Below are positions 52,383-64,000 of a stretch of 64,000 nucleotides of DNA, piece by piece (within the stretch, counting starts at the first letter, position 1; every line of letters begins with the position of its first letter). The position numbers were made by a program, and so were the translations under genes. Under the pieces are notes generated by a model that did no database searches, was not told the origin of the DNA, and saw only the letters and a list, made by a program, of their open reading frames with translations. Source of the stretch: Rhabdornis inornatus (taxonomy: Eukaryota > Chordata > Aves > Passeriformes > Rhabdornithidae); assembly GCA_013397075.1 (NCBI GenBank), contig VWZS01000202.1:396-64395 (forward strand), read 5' to 3'.

Positions 52383-52640
52383 CCCGCNNNNNNNGCCCGC
52401 TGCTGCGGCTGCTGCTGCTGCTGCCGCTGGCTGCCACTGCCGCCGCCGCCCCGGCCCCTCACGGCCCCGGCGCTGCTCGGCCCTCCCTCGGTCCCTCCCT
52501 CGGCTCCGGCGGAAGGGCGGGCGGCACCTCCGGGGCGGGACCGAGGCCGGAAGGAAGCGGGGCCCGGCGGGGCTGGGCGGAGCGGCGGCCCCCGGAGCAC
52601 CGGGCGGTNAGGGCCCGGCGGGGCTGGCACACGGCCGTGC
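52383..52640 (-). promoter_or_regulatory. RABGEF1: RABGEF1 CpG-island promoter and non-coding exon 1
   Basis: Dense GC and CpG from about 52,190 to 52,640. On the minus strand a donor-like site, GCGGG followed by GTGAGG, ends a first exon at 52,383. The gene needs such an exon because the ATG exon starts with an acceptor only seven bases before its ATG. The exon contains a 7-N gap and a CAG/CCG-rich stretch (52,397-52,431). A direct repeat of GGGCCCGGCGGGGCTGG lies at about 52,561 and 52,611. The start site cannot be placed. Confidence 0.7.
52388..52394. other. Assembly gap (7 N)
   Basis: Seven undetermined bases inside the proposed RABGEF1 exon 1, five bases from its donor. A single further N is at 52,609. 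Confidence 0.99.
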
Positions 52641-53379
52641 TGTGCTCTGAACACATCCACACTCCATCCCCTCGGCTTGTTGTTACCTGCTCCTCCCAGT
52701 GTGGCGAATTCCCGCACTGCAGCCTCCCTCCCTTCTCCCTTCCCTGCCCAGACCCCGCTCCGGCTCCTCAGGGCTCCAAGGCCCGGCCCCGGCCTCACAC
52801 GAGCACCCCAGAGCTGCCTTTGGGAAATATAAAAATACCGGCTGCTGTTTCACACTCCTCTTTCCGTGCTCAGTTACAGTGTTGTGTGCTGGTTTCCATC
52901 TTTCCTTTTTTTTTTTTTTTTAACCCTCTTGTTTTCTTTTTTCTCAGCACTGTGAGATAGGGAGAGCTTCAGCAGAACAGATGGACAGCAAGGAAATGAC
53001 TTCAGAACAAGGGGGAAATTCTTCTGAGCACAGGCAGAAAGGTTCTTTTCGAGCATTACAGAACCAGGGACAGCACAGGGACCATCCCTGTGCTGTGTCA
53101 CAGGATGGGTGGGCAGGGAGGGAATGATGGAATTGTGGTTATTGGAATAATATGATGCCAGCCAGTGTCCCCGAGCAGACAGCACACAAGTGCCCTCTGC
53201 TCAGGAAGTGATGATAAACACTAAATGCCATTAAAACAGTCCAGGACAGAGATTCCTGTCTTAATTTTCATTTGCACTCAGGCAAAGCACACTCAAATCC
53301 CAGGGAAGGTGAGGAAAAGCACTGCAGTGGCTGCAGACCAGATGAGCCAGAATTCCAACAGCTGTCAGTATCATAAGCT
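52641..53379. other. Short spacer between KCTD7 3' end and RABGEF1 promoter
   Basis: If KCTD7 ends near 53.37 kb, only about 0.75 kb separates it from the RABGEF1 promoter. The spacer holds a poly(T) run at 52,905-52,921 and no recognised gene. Confidence 0.45.
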
Positions 53380-53385
53380 TTTATT
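53380..53385 (-). terminator. Candidate distal polyadenylation signal of KCTD7
   Basis: A canonical AATAAA on the minus strand, 0.75 kb upstream of the RABGEF1 CpG island in the direction of transcription. Confidence 0.3.
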
Positions 53386-55245
53386 GCACAACACAACCTT
53401 TATATCCACACTTTCTTCTATGTGTTTTAAATAAAAAACATACAGAGTATATATTACCTAAACTGAAAAGTCAAAAGTATTAAGAAATAATACACTGCAG
53501 TACTCACAGTATTGAACATCACACGTCAACATAATTATTAACAAAACACATTTGGAGATAATTCCAAACCCTGATCATTAGCATCCAGGCTGGATTTTCA
53601 AAGGCATTACAGGTTACAATGCATAGACACGTACAATTTATAATTCAGCAAAACAAAACCCATTTATAAAAGTCACAGTGAAAGTGGAGGTAAACTTATA
53701 CTAAGCTTGTGTAAGTAAAATGACTACGAACTGCTGTTCTGGAAAGTGATTTCCAGTTAGAGAATTATATACAGGAGATAATAGAACAGAATTCTCCTCT
53801 AAAATCAGCTTATTTGCAGAAAGATAATGAAAGACCTGGAGGGTGGTTTTTTTTCATAGTTCTAAATTTTGGGCTATTCTGCATCCTCTGTGTTGTGTGT
53901 GAAAAACCTAAAAACATCTTCAGGGCTCAGTAATGCCAACCACAACTTTAAGCCAGTGGGGTCTATAAATTATCCAGGGTAAATTAAAAGAAGTAAAAGA
54001 AGTCTATCCCAGAGTTTAGAATGAGTTAAGAGATAATTTTTTTGCAGTGTCTGCTCTGAAATCTTCCCTTAGCTGCCAGGCAGTTGTGTCCCAAGTGATC
54101 ACTGCTTTGCCATGCAGAAAAGGAAGATCCAGCTGTGACATCAAGGTGCTCTAAAGCAGATTCAAGCAGTGTGACCCTGCAGCCACCTCACTTGTCACTG
54201 CTGCAATCCACAGCCACTGGGTTGTGTCACCCTTTCATCTCCCAGAGCCACACCATGATGCATTTCCACACAAATCCAGTGATTTTTTTTTTTTGCACAC
54301 AAATCCAGGGTGAGCAGTGGAGGGCTCACACACACGGGTTGTGCCTCACACAACACAAGAGCTGAACCAAAACACAAAGAACAGCTCTGCAATGGGAACA
54401 GCCAGCTCTGACAGGAATGTTTCCATCATCCCCCTCATCATGTCCCCTGTCATCTCTGAACAATGAGTAGTGAGAATAAACCTGGGAATGAGGGCTCCCA
54501 GGGCTTGCAAATGCCAAATTAAGCCACAAAACCTTTAATTATATCAGTAATCAGCTTTTTAGGGGAAAAAAAAAAACAAATGAAGGATCATGCAGCTCAC
54601 AGCAAAGCCCTCAGCTCCCAAAATACAGTTCTTAGGCTGAATACATATTCTTATGTAAGCCCTTAAAGAAGTAAGAATTTATATTTCTTAACAGTCATTA
54701 GAAAAAAAATAAAGCAGAAGAGTGAAATTAAAATGATTGTGTTCTCTGTTAGTTTAATCCATTTATTCAGGTATTTTTGAGAGTAATGAGATTTTATAAA
54801 TAAGATTCTTCAGCAGCTACCACACTGCAATATTAAAATATTAGTTTAATAATGAGTTTAAAACAGGCTGAGCAACCTGGCAAACAAATCTGAGGGTGCA
54901 GCAGAGAAGAGAGACATTTCCTGCAGCAGGAATTGTAGCTGTGAGAGGTTAGAGAAGGAGCTGAGGGGATCCAGTTGGAGTCATTAACTGGGAATGCTCA
55001 GCCCAGACACCTCATCTCCTCCTACACTCATTAACAAATGGGGGAGTGGGGGTTGGGATCTCAAAGTTTTCCTTTAGAGGTAGTGAGGATTGTCCCTGGG
55101 GAATGAATTCACTCTCACTCCCTTATTTCCAAAAACCAGTGCTCAGGACACCCTGGAAATCAGCTCACTGGGAAAACTCAGATACCCCAAAAACTCAAAG
55201 GATTGTATCACAAAACATCCATTGCACCAACTCAGAGCAGATCAG

Positions 55246-55419
55246 GCTTTAACAAAGCTCTCAGAGCAGTTTAAAAATCTCCACATCAGGGTTTAACAAA
55301 GCTCTCAGAGCAGTTTAAAAATCTCCACATCAGGGTTTAACAAAGCTCTCAGAGCAGTTTAAAAATCTCCACATCAGGGTTTAACAAAGCTCTCAGAGCA
55401 GTTTAAAATCTCCACATCC
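55246..55419. repeat. Four near-perfect 44-bp tandem copies
   Basis: The unit starts GTTTAACAAAGCTCTCAGAG and ends CTCCACATCAGG. It occurs four times with almost no differences (the last copy lacks one A), so the expansion is recent. It lies in the proposed KCTD7 3' UTR or downstream region. Confidence 0.95.
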
Positions 55420-58400
55420 TTCAGTTTGCTGGGATTTTAACAATCCTTAAAGGCCAGGTTTAGGTGCTCCTGCAAATCAGCTCATTCCTCAAGACAAGTG
55501 TTTGAGTTTTGCCTTCAAGGACCTGTGAGCCAGACCCTGTGAGCACTTTGTCCCCAAGAATGGAGCCTGCAGTGGATGAAGGAGCCCTGATTTCTCCTCA
55601 GGGCTCACTGTGGAGAGCCAAGGGAAATTCCTGGTTTTTCTGGTTTTTCACAGGCTTTGGGATGGGTGATTTTCCAAATGAGGGCAGGAGATACCTGAGG
55701 CATGAGCTGGCTTATCACAAAACCAATGTTTAACTCAACCCTTATCACTCTTGCCACATTCAGGGAAGAATATTACACAACTAGCAACAAATTTTCAAAA
55801 ATATTCACATTAACAAATTCAGGCATTTGCAAATATTACATCATGAGGTGTCTCTCGAAAAGAATTCTTGAAACTTCAAAATAATTCCTCAAAAGGGGGT
55901 GATGCAGAAATTCCTGCTGCAATAATTCACTGCTTTTGTTTAAGGTAACTAAACCTGAAGTGCTTAAAAAAAAAAAATGAACTGATACCCTCATAGACAC
56001 AGAACTGATCCCCCATTATAGGTTAAAATAAAAATTGAAATTAAAAATCCAGCACATGCACCACAAGGACCACAGAGGATCCATTTATGGCACAAAGGCT
56101 CCCCAGATCAAAGCTGGCAGCACCTCCACTTTCCTCTGAGGAGGATGGAAGTTCAGCAAGGAATAGTTCAGATTCCTGTGCAGAATATTGGGTATTCAAG
56201 TCAAAAGTCTTCACCAAGTCTAAAAGTTATTTTTAGATTTTTTTTTTTAACTCTTGAGCTCAGCAGCATAAACACCTTTCCATGTAATTTTTGAGTGCTT
56301 CATAAGGGTTATTTTCCTTTTTTTTTATTTTCCTATTTTTGTTTTCTCTTCCTATTTCACAAGCATAAAACAGATGCAGAAACATTTCACGTGCTGTGGA
56401 ATTGGCCAACTCATTTCATATGAAACCTCCCTTGGTTCCCTGTTAAAAACCACTCCACAATGCATATAAAGGGAATGTTAAAAAAAAATTGGTCTTGTCA
56501 CGTTTTTGTTCACAGCAACGTAAAAAATAGTTAACAATTCTGATTTTAAATAAATATCCCTCAACTGTCTCACCATTCCTCCAATATTCAAATGGACAGG
56601 AGACCATTTACTGCTCACAAACACAGGGATTTGGGGTATGAGGGTGGAAAAGGGGTTCTGTAGATGATAAAGTGGCAAAAAAGCTAAGGGAGCACAGAAA
56701 AATATGTATTAGCAAAACTCTGGCCTGCACAGATATAAAGAAAAGTCCTGAAGGGAAAAAAAAAAAAGCAGTATTCCATAGTTTAATGATACAATTCTAC
56801 ACAAAAATCCTCAGTCTCTCAAACATGGATTTAGCAGATCAGCCACTCCCAATTCTTGCTGCAAATGTAGAATTTCAAAAGCTACAGGCCCAGAAAAGAG
56901 AATCAGTCACGTTACATAACCCAGCTTTTAGATTACACCCCCCTGCCATCCACCTGCACAATTCTTCTCTTTTCCCAAAAAATGAGCACAGGTTGGGCAA
57001 GAGCAGCTAAATCCTTGTAAACAAAGACTGCTTGGGACAATTAAAATATTGTTAACCTGAACAAATCACAAATCCTAGCACTAATTAAAGCTTGTGGGCT
57101 TAAATTCACGTTCTCCTTTCCAGTATTGCATTTAATGTCTTCAGGAGGATGAGAACTTGGATTAAGACACAGCTGATACAGACCAAGGTTTGCATTTTCT
57201 CTTTTTGGTGGGGTTGCTTTCCTTATTAATTTAAGCAATGAACAGGAAAAAGTTACAAAATCCCAGTGTGTGCATATTAAGGAGTAACAAAAATGACTGA
57301 AACAGGAATTTTGTCATCACATCTTCTCCTGAACAATAGCAGGGAAATTCCTAAGGCCAAACCAGAAACACACTGTGAAAATCAAATTGTGATCCATTTC
57401 TGCAAGGAGTGCTGGAATTCCAACCAGAGTTCTGTAAATATATTTATGGGAAGTGGTAAAAAACCTCACTGAAAATTCCAGTAAAACTGGAATTCTCATT
57501 GTAATCTGAATATTGTAAATATCTGTAATTCTGAACATCTGAAAATCCTGAATTTAAATATCTCAAGTGCACAAGCAGCCAAAACTTTGTAAGGCTCATC
57601 TTTAAGATGACATTTAATTTTATAAGAAATTGTGATTTGCAGTTTAGATTCCTTGGAAAGAAAGAAAAAATGAAGGCAGCAAAGAAACCAAGCAAAACTT
57701 CCTCTCTTTGCAGGGAAACTTTAGTCTCAGTTTAACTTTTAATTCTGGGTTGCCAAACATGACTCCAAGAACCTGTAACAGCAAGGCTGTTATTTCAGGA
57801 AACAATTGAAACAAACTTAAATTTAGATCCAAATGTGCAGAATTCCCTCTATTCAAATTTCTCTCTGCCCTTGAAACTCAGCACTTGACAATGAGCCTGT
57901 GTAAGGATTGCAGAGATCAGCAGGGAGACACCCACCTCAGAGAGACAATTCCATTCCTAAATTAAATATCTCAAAGGGTGACAAGGCAAAAAAATGGTTT
58001 CTTTTTCTGCAACACAATTTGATCCTTAAGTTCTTTGAGTTATTCTAAAAATTCCTCAGAAACCTGAGAATTTTGATCACTGTCATAATGTTTCTTAAGG
58101 ATTTTGGTCAGAAGTTTAATTAAGCAATATTCTGGGATTAATTAATCCAATGGAATGCAATATGCAAATATTTACATTTTCTCTCTCTTTAAGATTATTT
58201 TGAAGCCCCTTCAAGCAGCATGGAGTTTTTTGTACCTCACAAAACAGTAAGATTTTCAGACTTTCCTCCCTCTCAGTTTTGGGCTGAATTCAGTAGTTGA
58301 AATTTTGGATGTGGTTGCTCATGGCAGAAATACAAAAATGACCTTCTGAAGAAATTATGATTCTGCAGTGGCTGCCTCTTCCAGCATGGAAAGAAATTTC

Positions 58401-59319
58401 CTGCTGCTTTAGAGTGGAGAAGTATCTGAAGTCTGAATTTTGGTTTTCCTTCTATGACACCAAGAAGGGTCAACAAGAAGGATAAAATGAAAATTTAATT
58501 GTCTAAAAAAGGTGAAGGAAGCACTTTTCTAATATCATCTGACTTTAGGTCTAAAATAAAGTTTAATATCACAGAATGTAAAAAGAGTCAGTAATAAAAT
58601 AATATACATTAAATATTCCTCTTACTACTGCTAATAGGAACATACAGACAGGGTTTTCTCATTTACCAAAAGCCTTTGTAAATGACCTGGTTCTAAAGAG
58701 CTTTTTTTTGTAGATAGTGTAAACATTTAGAATTTCTAAGGCTAAAAACAGGCACAAGTCTTCCATGAACAGTTATTATTCCTAAAAGCATTAAGGAATA
58801 TATTCCAGGTCTGCTATTCCTTTTGATAACAACGGAAATAATTGAAGTATAACATTATAATTCACAACGTAGATTCTTAATTAAAAAAGAAATACAGCTT
58901 AACCCTGACAACAATTAATTATATATAGAGAATACTCCTTTTTTTTTTTTTTCAAATTATCTAGTACATCAAAATGACATTTCCAGAATCTTTGTGCTGG
59001 GTGTGACTCAAATTTTATAAAGTCGAAGGAGGAACTAAAACATTTCTAAGAGGGTAAAACTGAAACGTCAGCTTTAGTAGCACCCCAGATTCCCAAAAAT
59101 GCAGGAAAAATCTGCAATTCCATCCTGAAGCCACGTGGTTGGTGGCACCTTTTAGCAGATGTTCAGCCACTCCCCTCCATCCTTCCCATGAGGTGATTTT
59201 GTTTTGTGCCTCGTTAAGGTACCTGAGCCAACAGTCTGATTTCAGGCTGGTTTTTCAAGTTTCCAGAGGTTTTCCCAACCCCTGCCAGCAGGCTGAAACC
59301 AAGGAATGTGAGCAGCAAC

Positions 59320-59883
59320 GCACCTGCCAAGAACATCTGTCCTCTAGGAGTCCTCTCACCCCTCTCTGTGCCACCACAACTCACAACTCACCGCCAGGTG
59401 ATTTTTGAAAGAATATTTGTCCTCTAGAAGTCCTTTCACACTAACCACCAGGTGATTTTGAAAGAACATTTATCCTCTAGGAGTCCTCTCTGAGTCACAG
59501 GTCACCACCAGGTGATTTTTGAAAGAACATTTGTCCTCTAGAAGTCCTTTCACCCCTTGCTGTGCCACAACTCACCACCAGATGATCTTTGAAAGAACAT
59601 TTGTCCTCTAGGAGCCCTTTCATACTCACCATCAGGTGATTTTGAAAGAACATTTGTCCTCTAGAGTCCTCTGTGCCACCACAACTCACCACCAGATGAT
59701 CTTGAAAGAACATTCATCCTCTAGAAGTCCTTTCACCCCTTGCTGTGCCACAACTCACCACCAGATGATCTTCCAAGAACATCTGTCCTCTAGAAGTCCT
59801 TTCACCTCTTTTCTCTGCCACAACTCACCACCAGGCAACCTTGAAAGGACATTTGTCCTCTAGAGTCCTCTCAGAGCCCCAGC
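59320..59883 (-). repeat. Minisatellite derived from the KCTD7 stop-codon region
   Basis: About nine units of 54-70 bases directly abut the KCTD7 stop codon. Each begins on the plus strand with a variant of CTCACCACCAGGTGATCTTG, the same bases as the end of the KCTD7 coding exon, followed by GAACATTTGTCCTCTAG and GTCCTTTCACC. Read on the minus strand, several units still encode Lys-Ile-Thr/Ile-Trp-Trp followed by TGA (units near 59,502, 59,571, 59,686 and 59,754), and the one at 59,824 encodes Val-Ala-Trp-Trp-stop. Six units also contain GGTGAGT, a splice-donor-like motif, at the stop. Confidence 0.93.
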
Positions 59884-62800
59884 TCACCACCAGGTGATCT
59901 TGAACTCGTAGATGGGGCGCTTGCAGTAGTAGTGGTTAATGAGGTGCTTGTCACACACGCCAATGCACTGGTGGTCCACGGTGATGCCCCGTGCGGACAG
60001 GTCGGTGACAATGCAGTGCAGGAGGTCATAGACATCAGCCACGGCCTCCCAGGGCCCGAAGGACACGTCCACCTCGCAGTGGTGCTCGAAGAGCTTGGTC
60101 TCGCTCTCGCTGCGCTCGAAACGCAGCGAGTTGAAGTGGGGGCACTCGTAGGGAGTGATGGGCATCTCCTCCTTGAACACACACACCTTCAGCTTGGCAA
60201 ACCTGGCCTTCCTCTGCATGGCTCGCAGCTTGGCTATCTCGATGATCCGCTCCAAGTGGTCTGAAAAGAGAGATGAGGGCTTGAGGATTCCATTAGCAAG
60301 CAAAAGAGATCAAAAGCAATTGTTGCATGTGAAACATTTCACTGCAGTTGTTCTCAGCATGCTATTAGCAGCAAAATACAGAATAATCAAATCAGTCTTG
60401 GTTATCTGGTGAACTTGGTGGCCTTATTATATGCCCAAGTTATCTGGCCTCACTACAAGGCCAACTTTATTCAGTTGCAAGTCCTGACAGAACAAATGCA
60501 GACAAACCCTCAGTTAATAACATTACGGCCTAATCTCGCTCCCTTTTAAGCACAGAAATCCACACCCTGGGATGCAGCAGGATATGGAGACCTCAAAGAT
60601 CCAAACAGCATGAAAAATACAGAATAAACTTCCCAGCTGCAATGGGATCATTCTGGGAGCTGAGAGCAGACTGAAAGGAAGAGATTTAACACTGGAATCC
60701 CACTAGAAGAAACAGGCAGTGCTACTTTGTTTATTTACCTTTGTAATATGGCATTAGGCCCAGGAAAGCTTGTCTAACTTTTTCTCCTTTAAGAGGCTGG
60801 ATATCCTCTAGATTGTCTAGCAAGGGTCCTATGGAATAATACTGAGCTTCCTTGTACACTGACCTCACTCGCTCTCGGGGGGGCAGGTCACCAGATCGTA
60901 GGAAGTTTAGTATGTCTCTACAAAAAAACAGGGCAAAAAATATCATTAACAAACACATTTCTGCCAAAACTGCTGCAGGTGGGAAAGGAGAGGAAATGCT
61001 GGATAGCCATTGTTTGCTCTATTGAGACAGTAACTGAAATAAATGAGCCATATTCCCAACACTTGTTTGTAAAACCTTTTGCCACGTTCAGGTTTCCAAG
61101 CCATCATTTCACATTTTGCCTCAGCTGATGTCAAAACTCATTTGAAAAAATATCAGTGGATTTTAAACCAAACATTCAGTGTGGAGGAAACCATTTGTAA
61201 CACAGAAGAGGCCAGAGTGTTTCATGGGAAAGAGATTGTGGTCACTGCATTTCAAATTTAGGTCTGCGACAAAATAAACTTTTGTGTTTTCCCAGAGAAT
61301 CGTATTCATGAACATTTTATTCCACACAGATCCAGCTGAATGGATGGGACATCTGCAAAGGAGCTTTCTCTTCACAGAGCAGAGCCATTTACAGAATAAT
61401 AATCAGAATTTTTTAAAAAGATAGAGAACATTTCCCGGTAGTTCTGAAACAATGTTCAGCAGCAGGATCTTTTGACAGGGAAGGAAATCACTTTATAAGT
61501 ATTAACCAACAAAACCCTTATCAAATAAACAAAAAAAAAAATCACTTTGTAAGTGTTAACCAAGAAAGCCTTATCAAATAAAAGAAGCATTACTGCAATC
61601 TTAGAATGACAACAAATACAGCACATGATAACCTGGCTCTCTGTCCCAGCTCTATTTTCAATTGAGGTTGATAACATCACAAATTAAATGATTTTCCAAC
61701 AATTGCCTCATGCAAAGTCACAATTATTTTAGAATAAACACAGTGGCTTAAGATATTTCTGTCCCAGATTATGGTACAAACCGAAAGTGTTTGAAAATAA
61801 TTCAATGCTCCTCTGTTGAAGACAATAAGGAAATGTCTATAAAGGACCAACAAAGAAATTTGGGATAAAGTGCAATGTGTGCTTCGGGCAAAGACCTGAA
61901 CCCATGAACATTGATCACCTTTTTTAGCAACTTCACCCCAATTCAAGCATTAGTAATCATGGTTAGTTTAATCAAAAATAAAATAAAAGCTGAGCACTTA
62001 GGAAGAAATCCTGGAGGTGAAGGAATATGGCACTACCAACAAAAATAATTTAGAAAAAGAAATTCTTTAAAGGCTTGGGCTTTCTTTTAGCAGATATATC
62101 CTGTGTAAAGATTGAAAACATTGTATTTTCAACTGTGTAAGAATCCTAGATCCATTCCTTCCATTCCCTCCTACTTACAGATACTGAATATCGATTAAAA
62201 CCCAGCCTTGTGCAAAGGGGTTTCCTAGGTAAAGCAACACCAAACACTTCTTTAAAACCATCAAAACAATTTGGTACCTTGAAAGGAGATACTCTAGGGG
62301 AGACAATGCACAAATTCAAAGCATTTCTTGTTTTCCTTTCCCACTGCACAACCAACAAAGAGTTTTTAACTGCAGTTACTCCTGTGATGCTTTGAAGGTG
62401 TGTAACGCTGCACAAATATAATTTAACTCTAAGCAAAAAACTGTTAAAAATAAGTTTAAAAATAAGTCTTCAGTAAGAACTTTGAGGATGTGTACCTACC
62501 CAAAGTAGGTGCCATCCCTGTCGATGAAGTACCTGCCCTCAGCGTCCGTGGGGATGTAGTGCCTGCCACTGAACATGGCTGCCAGCATGGTGTCCTCGTA
62601 CCTGCGCAGCGTGGACAGTCTGGTGGTGAAAAACATCCCCCCCACGTTCAGTGGGACAACTTCTGGGAACTGCAAAAGCAACCAGGACATCAGAAAGGAG
62701 CCTCCTGTCCTCTGCAGGTGACAAAGGGCACAGCTCCCAAAAGGCACTTGCAGTTTGCCTGCTGGGATAAATGTGTGGTTCCTGCCCCGCTGCCACAGAG

Positions 62801-63450
62801 CAAGGAGCTTTGAGGGGTAAAAATTTGGATGCTTTGGCTGCTGGGAGGAATCAGGAAGTGGTTTAATTGTAGCTGGGAATCTGAAACAGCAGAAATCACC
62901 CAGCTGGAATAGCAGATATTTGAGATATTAATGGCTCTTTTGGGGAAAGCACAAAACAAAACCCATCCCCAGCATTACACAGAAAAAAAAAAAGAGGGAA
63001 GAAATCTCAGGTCAGCCTTGGGATTGCACCTTGACAGCTCCTTTACACAACCAGATTATGCTATACACTGAAAAAAAATTTGTATTTCTTTACATCAGGC
63101 CTAAAATCTTAGTATGCCTTAAGTACCAGAATAAACACTTAATTGTGTGTCCCAAGTCCAAACCTGGATGGGACTTGTAAGTAAAGCTGACGAGCTACTC
63201 AAATAAATTCAAGAGACTTCGTTTTACTCCAACATGTTAAGTGAGCTGGATATCCATCCACAAGGAAATCCTGAATTCTTCATCCCCACCTCAGGTGAGC
63301 TCTTACCTGCTGAGGCAGCAGAGGTAGCGCTTGTCCTGCCTGGGTGGCGGTGGGAGTGGCCGGCTCTTGGAAATCATCCTCTGCATCCGAGCTCGACATG
63401 GCATCATCCGGGGTGGCACTCACTTTGTTCTGCCCCGTGACTACCACCAT
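59884..63450 (-). CDS. KCTD7: KCTD7, BTB/T1 potassium-channel tetramerisation domain protein 7
   Basis: Minus-strand coding exons: 63450-63307, 62669-62500, 60917-60739 and 60260-59884. They total 870 bases and 289 residues, the human length as I recall it, and all junctions are GT/AG and in phase. Exon 1 encodes a low-complexity N-terminus starting MVVVTGQNKV and including SSSDAEDDF. The BTB/T1 domain spans about residues 50-145, starting PLNVGG and including the RYFIDRDG motif. The C-terminal region ends EFKITWW. In mammals KCTD7 is a soluble protein that interacts with Cullin-3, and its loss causes progressive myoclonic epilepsy type 3. The C-terminal codons are duplicated in a minisatellite just after the stop. 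Divergence from the human protein is concentrated in residues 7-16. The start was chosen by similarity to the mammalian N-terminus. Confidence 0.98.
60918..62499 (-). other. KCTD7: KCTD7 intron 2
   Basis: Holds a two-copy tandem duplication at 61,487-61,586 but no additional exon that I can recognise. The BTB-coding exons flank it. Confidence 0.75.
61487..61586. repeat. Two-copy tandem duplication, 54-bp period
   Basis: ATCACTTT followed by TAAG, TTAACCAA and CTTATCAAATAAA starts at 61,487 and again at 61,541. The copies are separated by a short poly(A) run, in KCTD7 intron 2. Confidence 0.85.
62670..63306 (-). other. KCTD7: KCTD7 intron 1
   Basis: A short intron between exon 1 and the first BTB exon. 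Contains an A-rich run near 62,982-62,994 and nothing else recognised. Confidence 0.8.
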
Positions 63451-63900
63451 CCCTCTGGCTCTGGGGAGCAGCTCTGCTGGGTAGGAGGCCGTGGCAGTGC
63501 TGAAGGGAGACCCAAATTAATTCCCCGAATTACCCCGATCACCGGGGCGCGGCCGCGTCTCCCCGAGCGCTGCCAGCGCCGCGTTATTCCCGGGAAAAGG
63601 AGGCGCAGGGATGGCAAGCAGCCCGGGACAGGGCTGCGGGCAGGAATGCCGCTGGCACCGCTGCTCCGAGGCCCTGCAGCCGCGGAGCCCTGGCGGGGCT
63701 GGGAAGAGCCCGGCATGCAATGGCTGCACGGTGCAGGGAGCGATTGGCCCGGCGCGGCTTTGCAGGGAAATGTCATTTGCTGGCAGAATTTGGGTGGCCG
63801 CTGTCCCAGCCTGTCCCTCGCCAGGGGCGGGATGCAGGAACCCGGCCCTGCCACATCGGCGACACCCGGCTCTGGCTGTCACCTTCAGCAGCGGGGACAC
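63451..63900 (-). promoter_or_regulatory. KCTD7: KCTD7 5' UTR and GC-rich promoter
   Basis: GC- and CpG-rich sequence upstream of the KCTD7 ATG, densest at about 63,530-63,760 with GGGGCGCGGCCGCGTC near 63,543. No intron acceptor is evident between it and the ATG, so exon 1 probably carries both 5' UTR and start codon. The exact start site is not determinable here. Confidence 0.65.
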
Positions 63901-64000
63901 GCACGGCTGGGCTCTGGAATTCCCTGGGAAATGGCAAATCCGGGATTTCTCACCAGGCGTTTCCCTGCCCGCTGCATCACATCGCACCGCACACGAGACA

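Larger units (their letters stand above)
53365..59883 (-). other. KCTD7: KCTD7 3' UTR and downstream region
   Basis: No exon of another gene is recognisable between the KCTD7 stop and the RABGEF1 promoter. A minus-strand AATAAA at 53,380-53,385 sits at the end of AT-rich, UTR-like sequence and would give a very long UTR of about 6.5 kb. Earlier signals, for example at about 54,763 and 56,323, allow shorter forms. The first 560 bases after the stop are the KCTD7-derived minisatellite. The true end needs transcript data. Confidence 0.35.

Overview
The window is vertebrate nuclear DNA, almost certainly from a bird and quite possibly a songbird. The evidence is three CR1-type retrotransposon fragments, compact introns with GC-rich promoters, abundant G-rich minisatellites, and a gene order (KCTD7, RABGEF1, TMEM248) that matches the human 7q11.21 block, which I recall lying on avian chromosome 19. 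All three genes are on the minus strand, head to tail, so transcription runs from right to left.

Layout from right to left: KCTD7 has its promoter and exon 1 near 63.3-63.8 kb and its stop codon at 59,884. A probably long 3' UTR follows, perhaps to about 53.38 kb. RABGEF1 (Rabex-5) has a CpG-island promoter and non-coding exon 1 at 52.38-52.6 kb, eight coding exons from 43,631 to 33,577, and a 3' UTR ending perhaps near 32.64 kb. TMEM248 has a CpG-island promoter and non-coding exon 1 at 30.26-30.5 kb, an 8 kb first intron, six coding exons from 22,182 to 17,135, and a 3' UTR running to about 14.4 kb. All splice junctions were placed by hand at GT/AG sites with phase checks. The coding totals give 289, 491 and 314 residues, the lengths I recall for the human proteins. 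All three genes look intact.

The left 14.4 kb lies downstream of TMEM248 and holds no gene I can support. It is rich in tandem repeats: a CCATCT-type array, a GGATCC minisatellite present as two inverted arms, a perfect GGAGAA array of about 128 units, and G-rich minisatellites around a GC-rich zone with a small N gap at 10,389. SBDS, the expected convergent neighbour, is not visible here.

The proteins act in separate pathways: KCTD7 as a BTB/T1 adaptor, RABGEF1 as an endosomal Rab5 exchange factor, and TMEM248 as a two-pass membrane protein of unsettled function. Their adjacency is conserved synteny, not an operon. I see no new biological system. The most interesting local signal is a minisatellite directly after the KCTD7 stop codon whose units are degenerate copies of the last KCTD7 codons and the stop.
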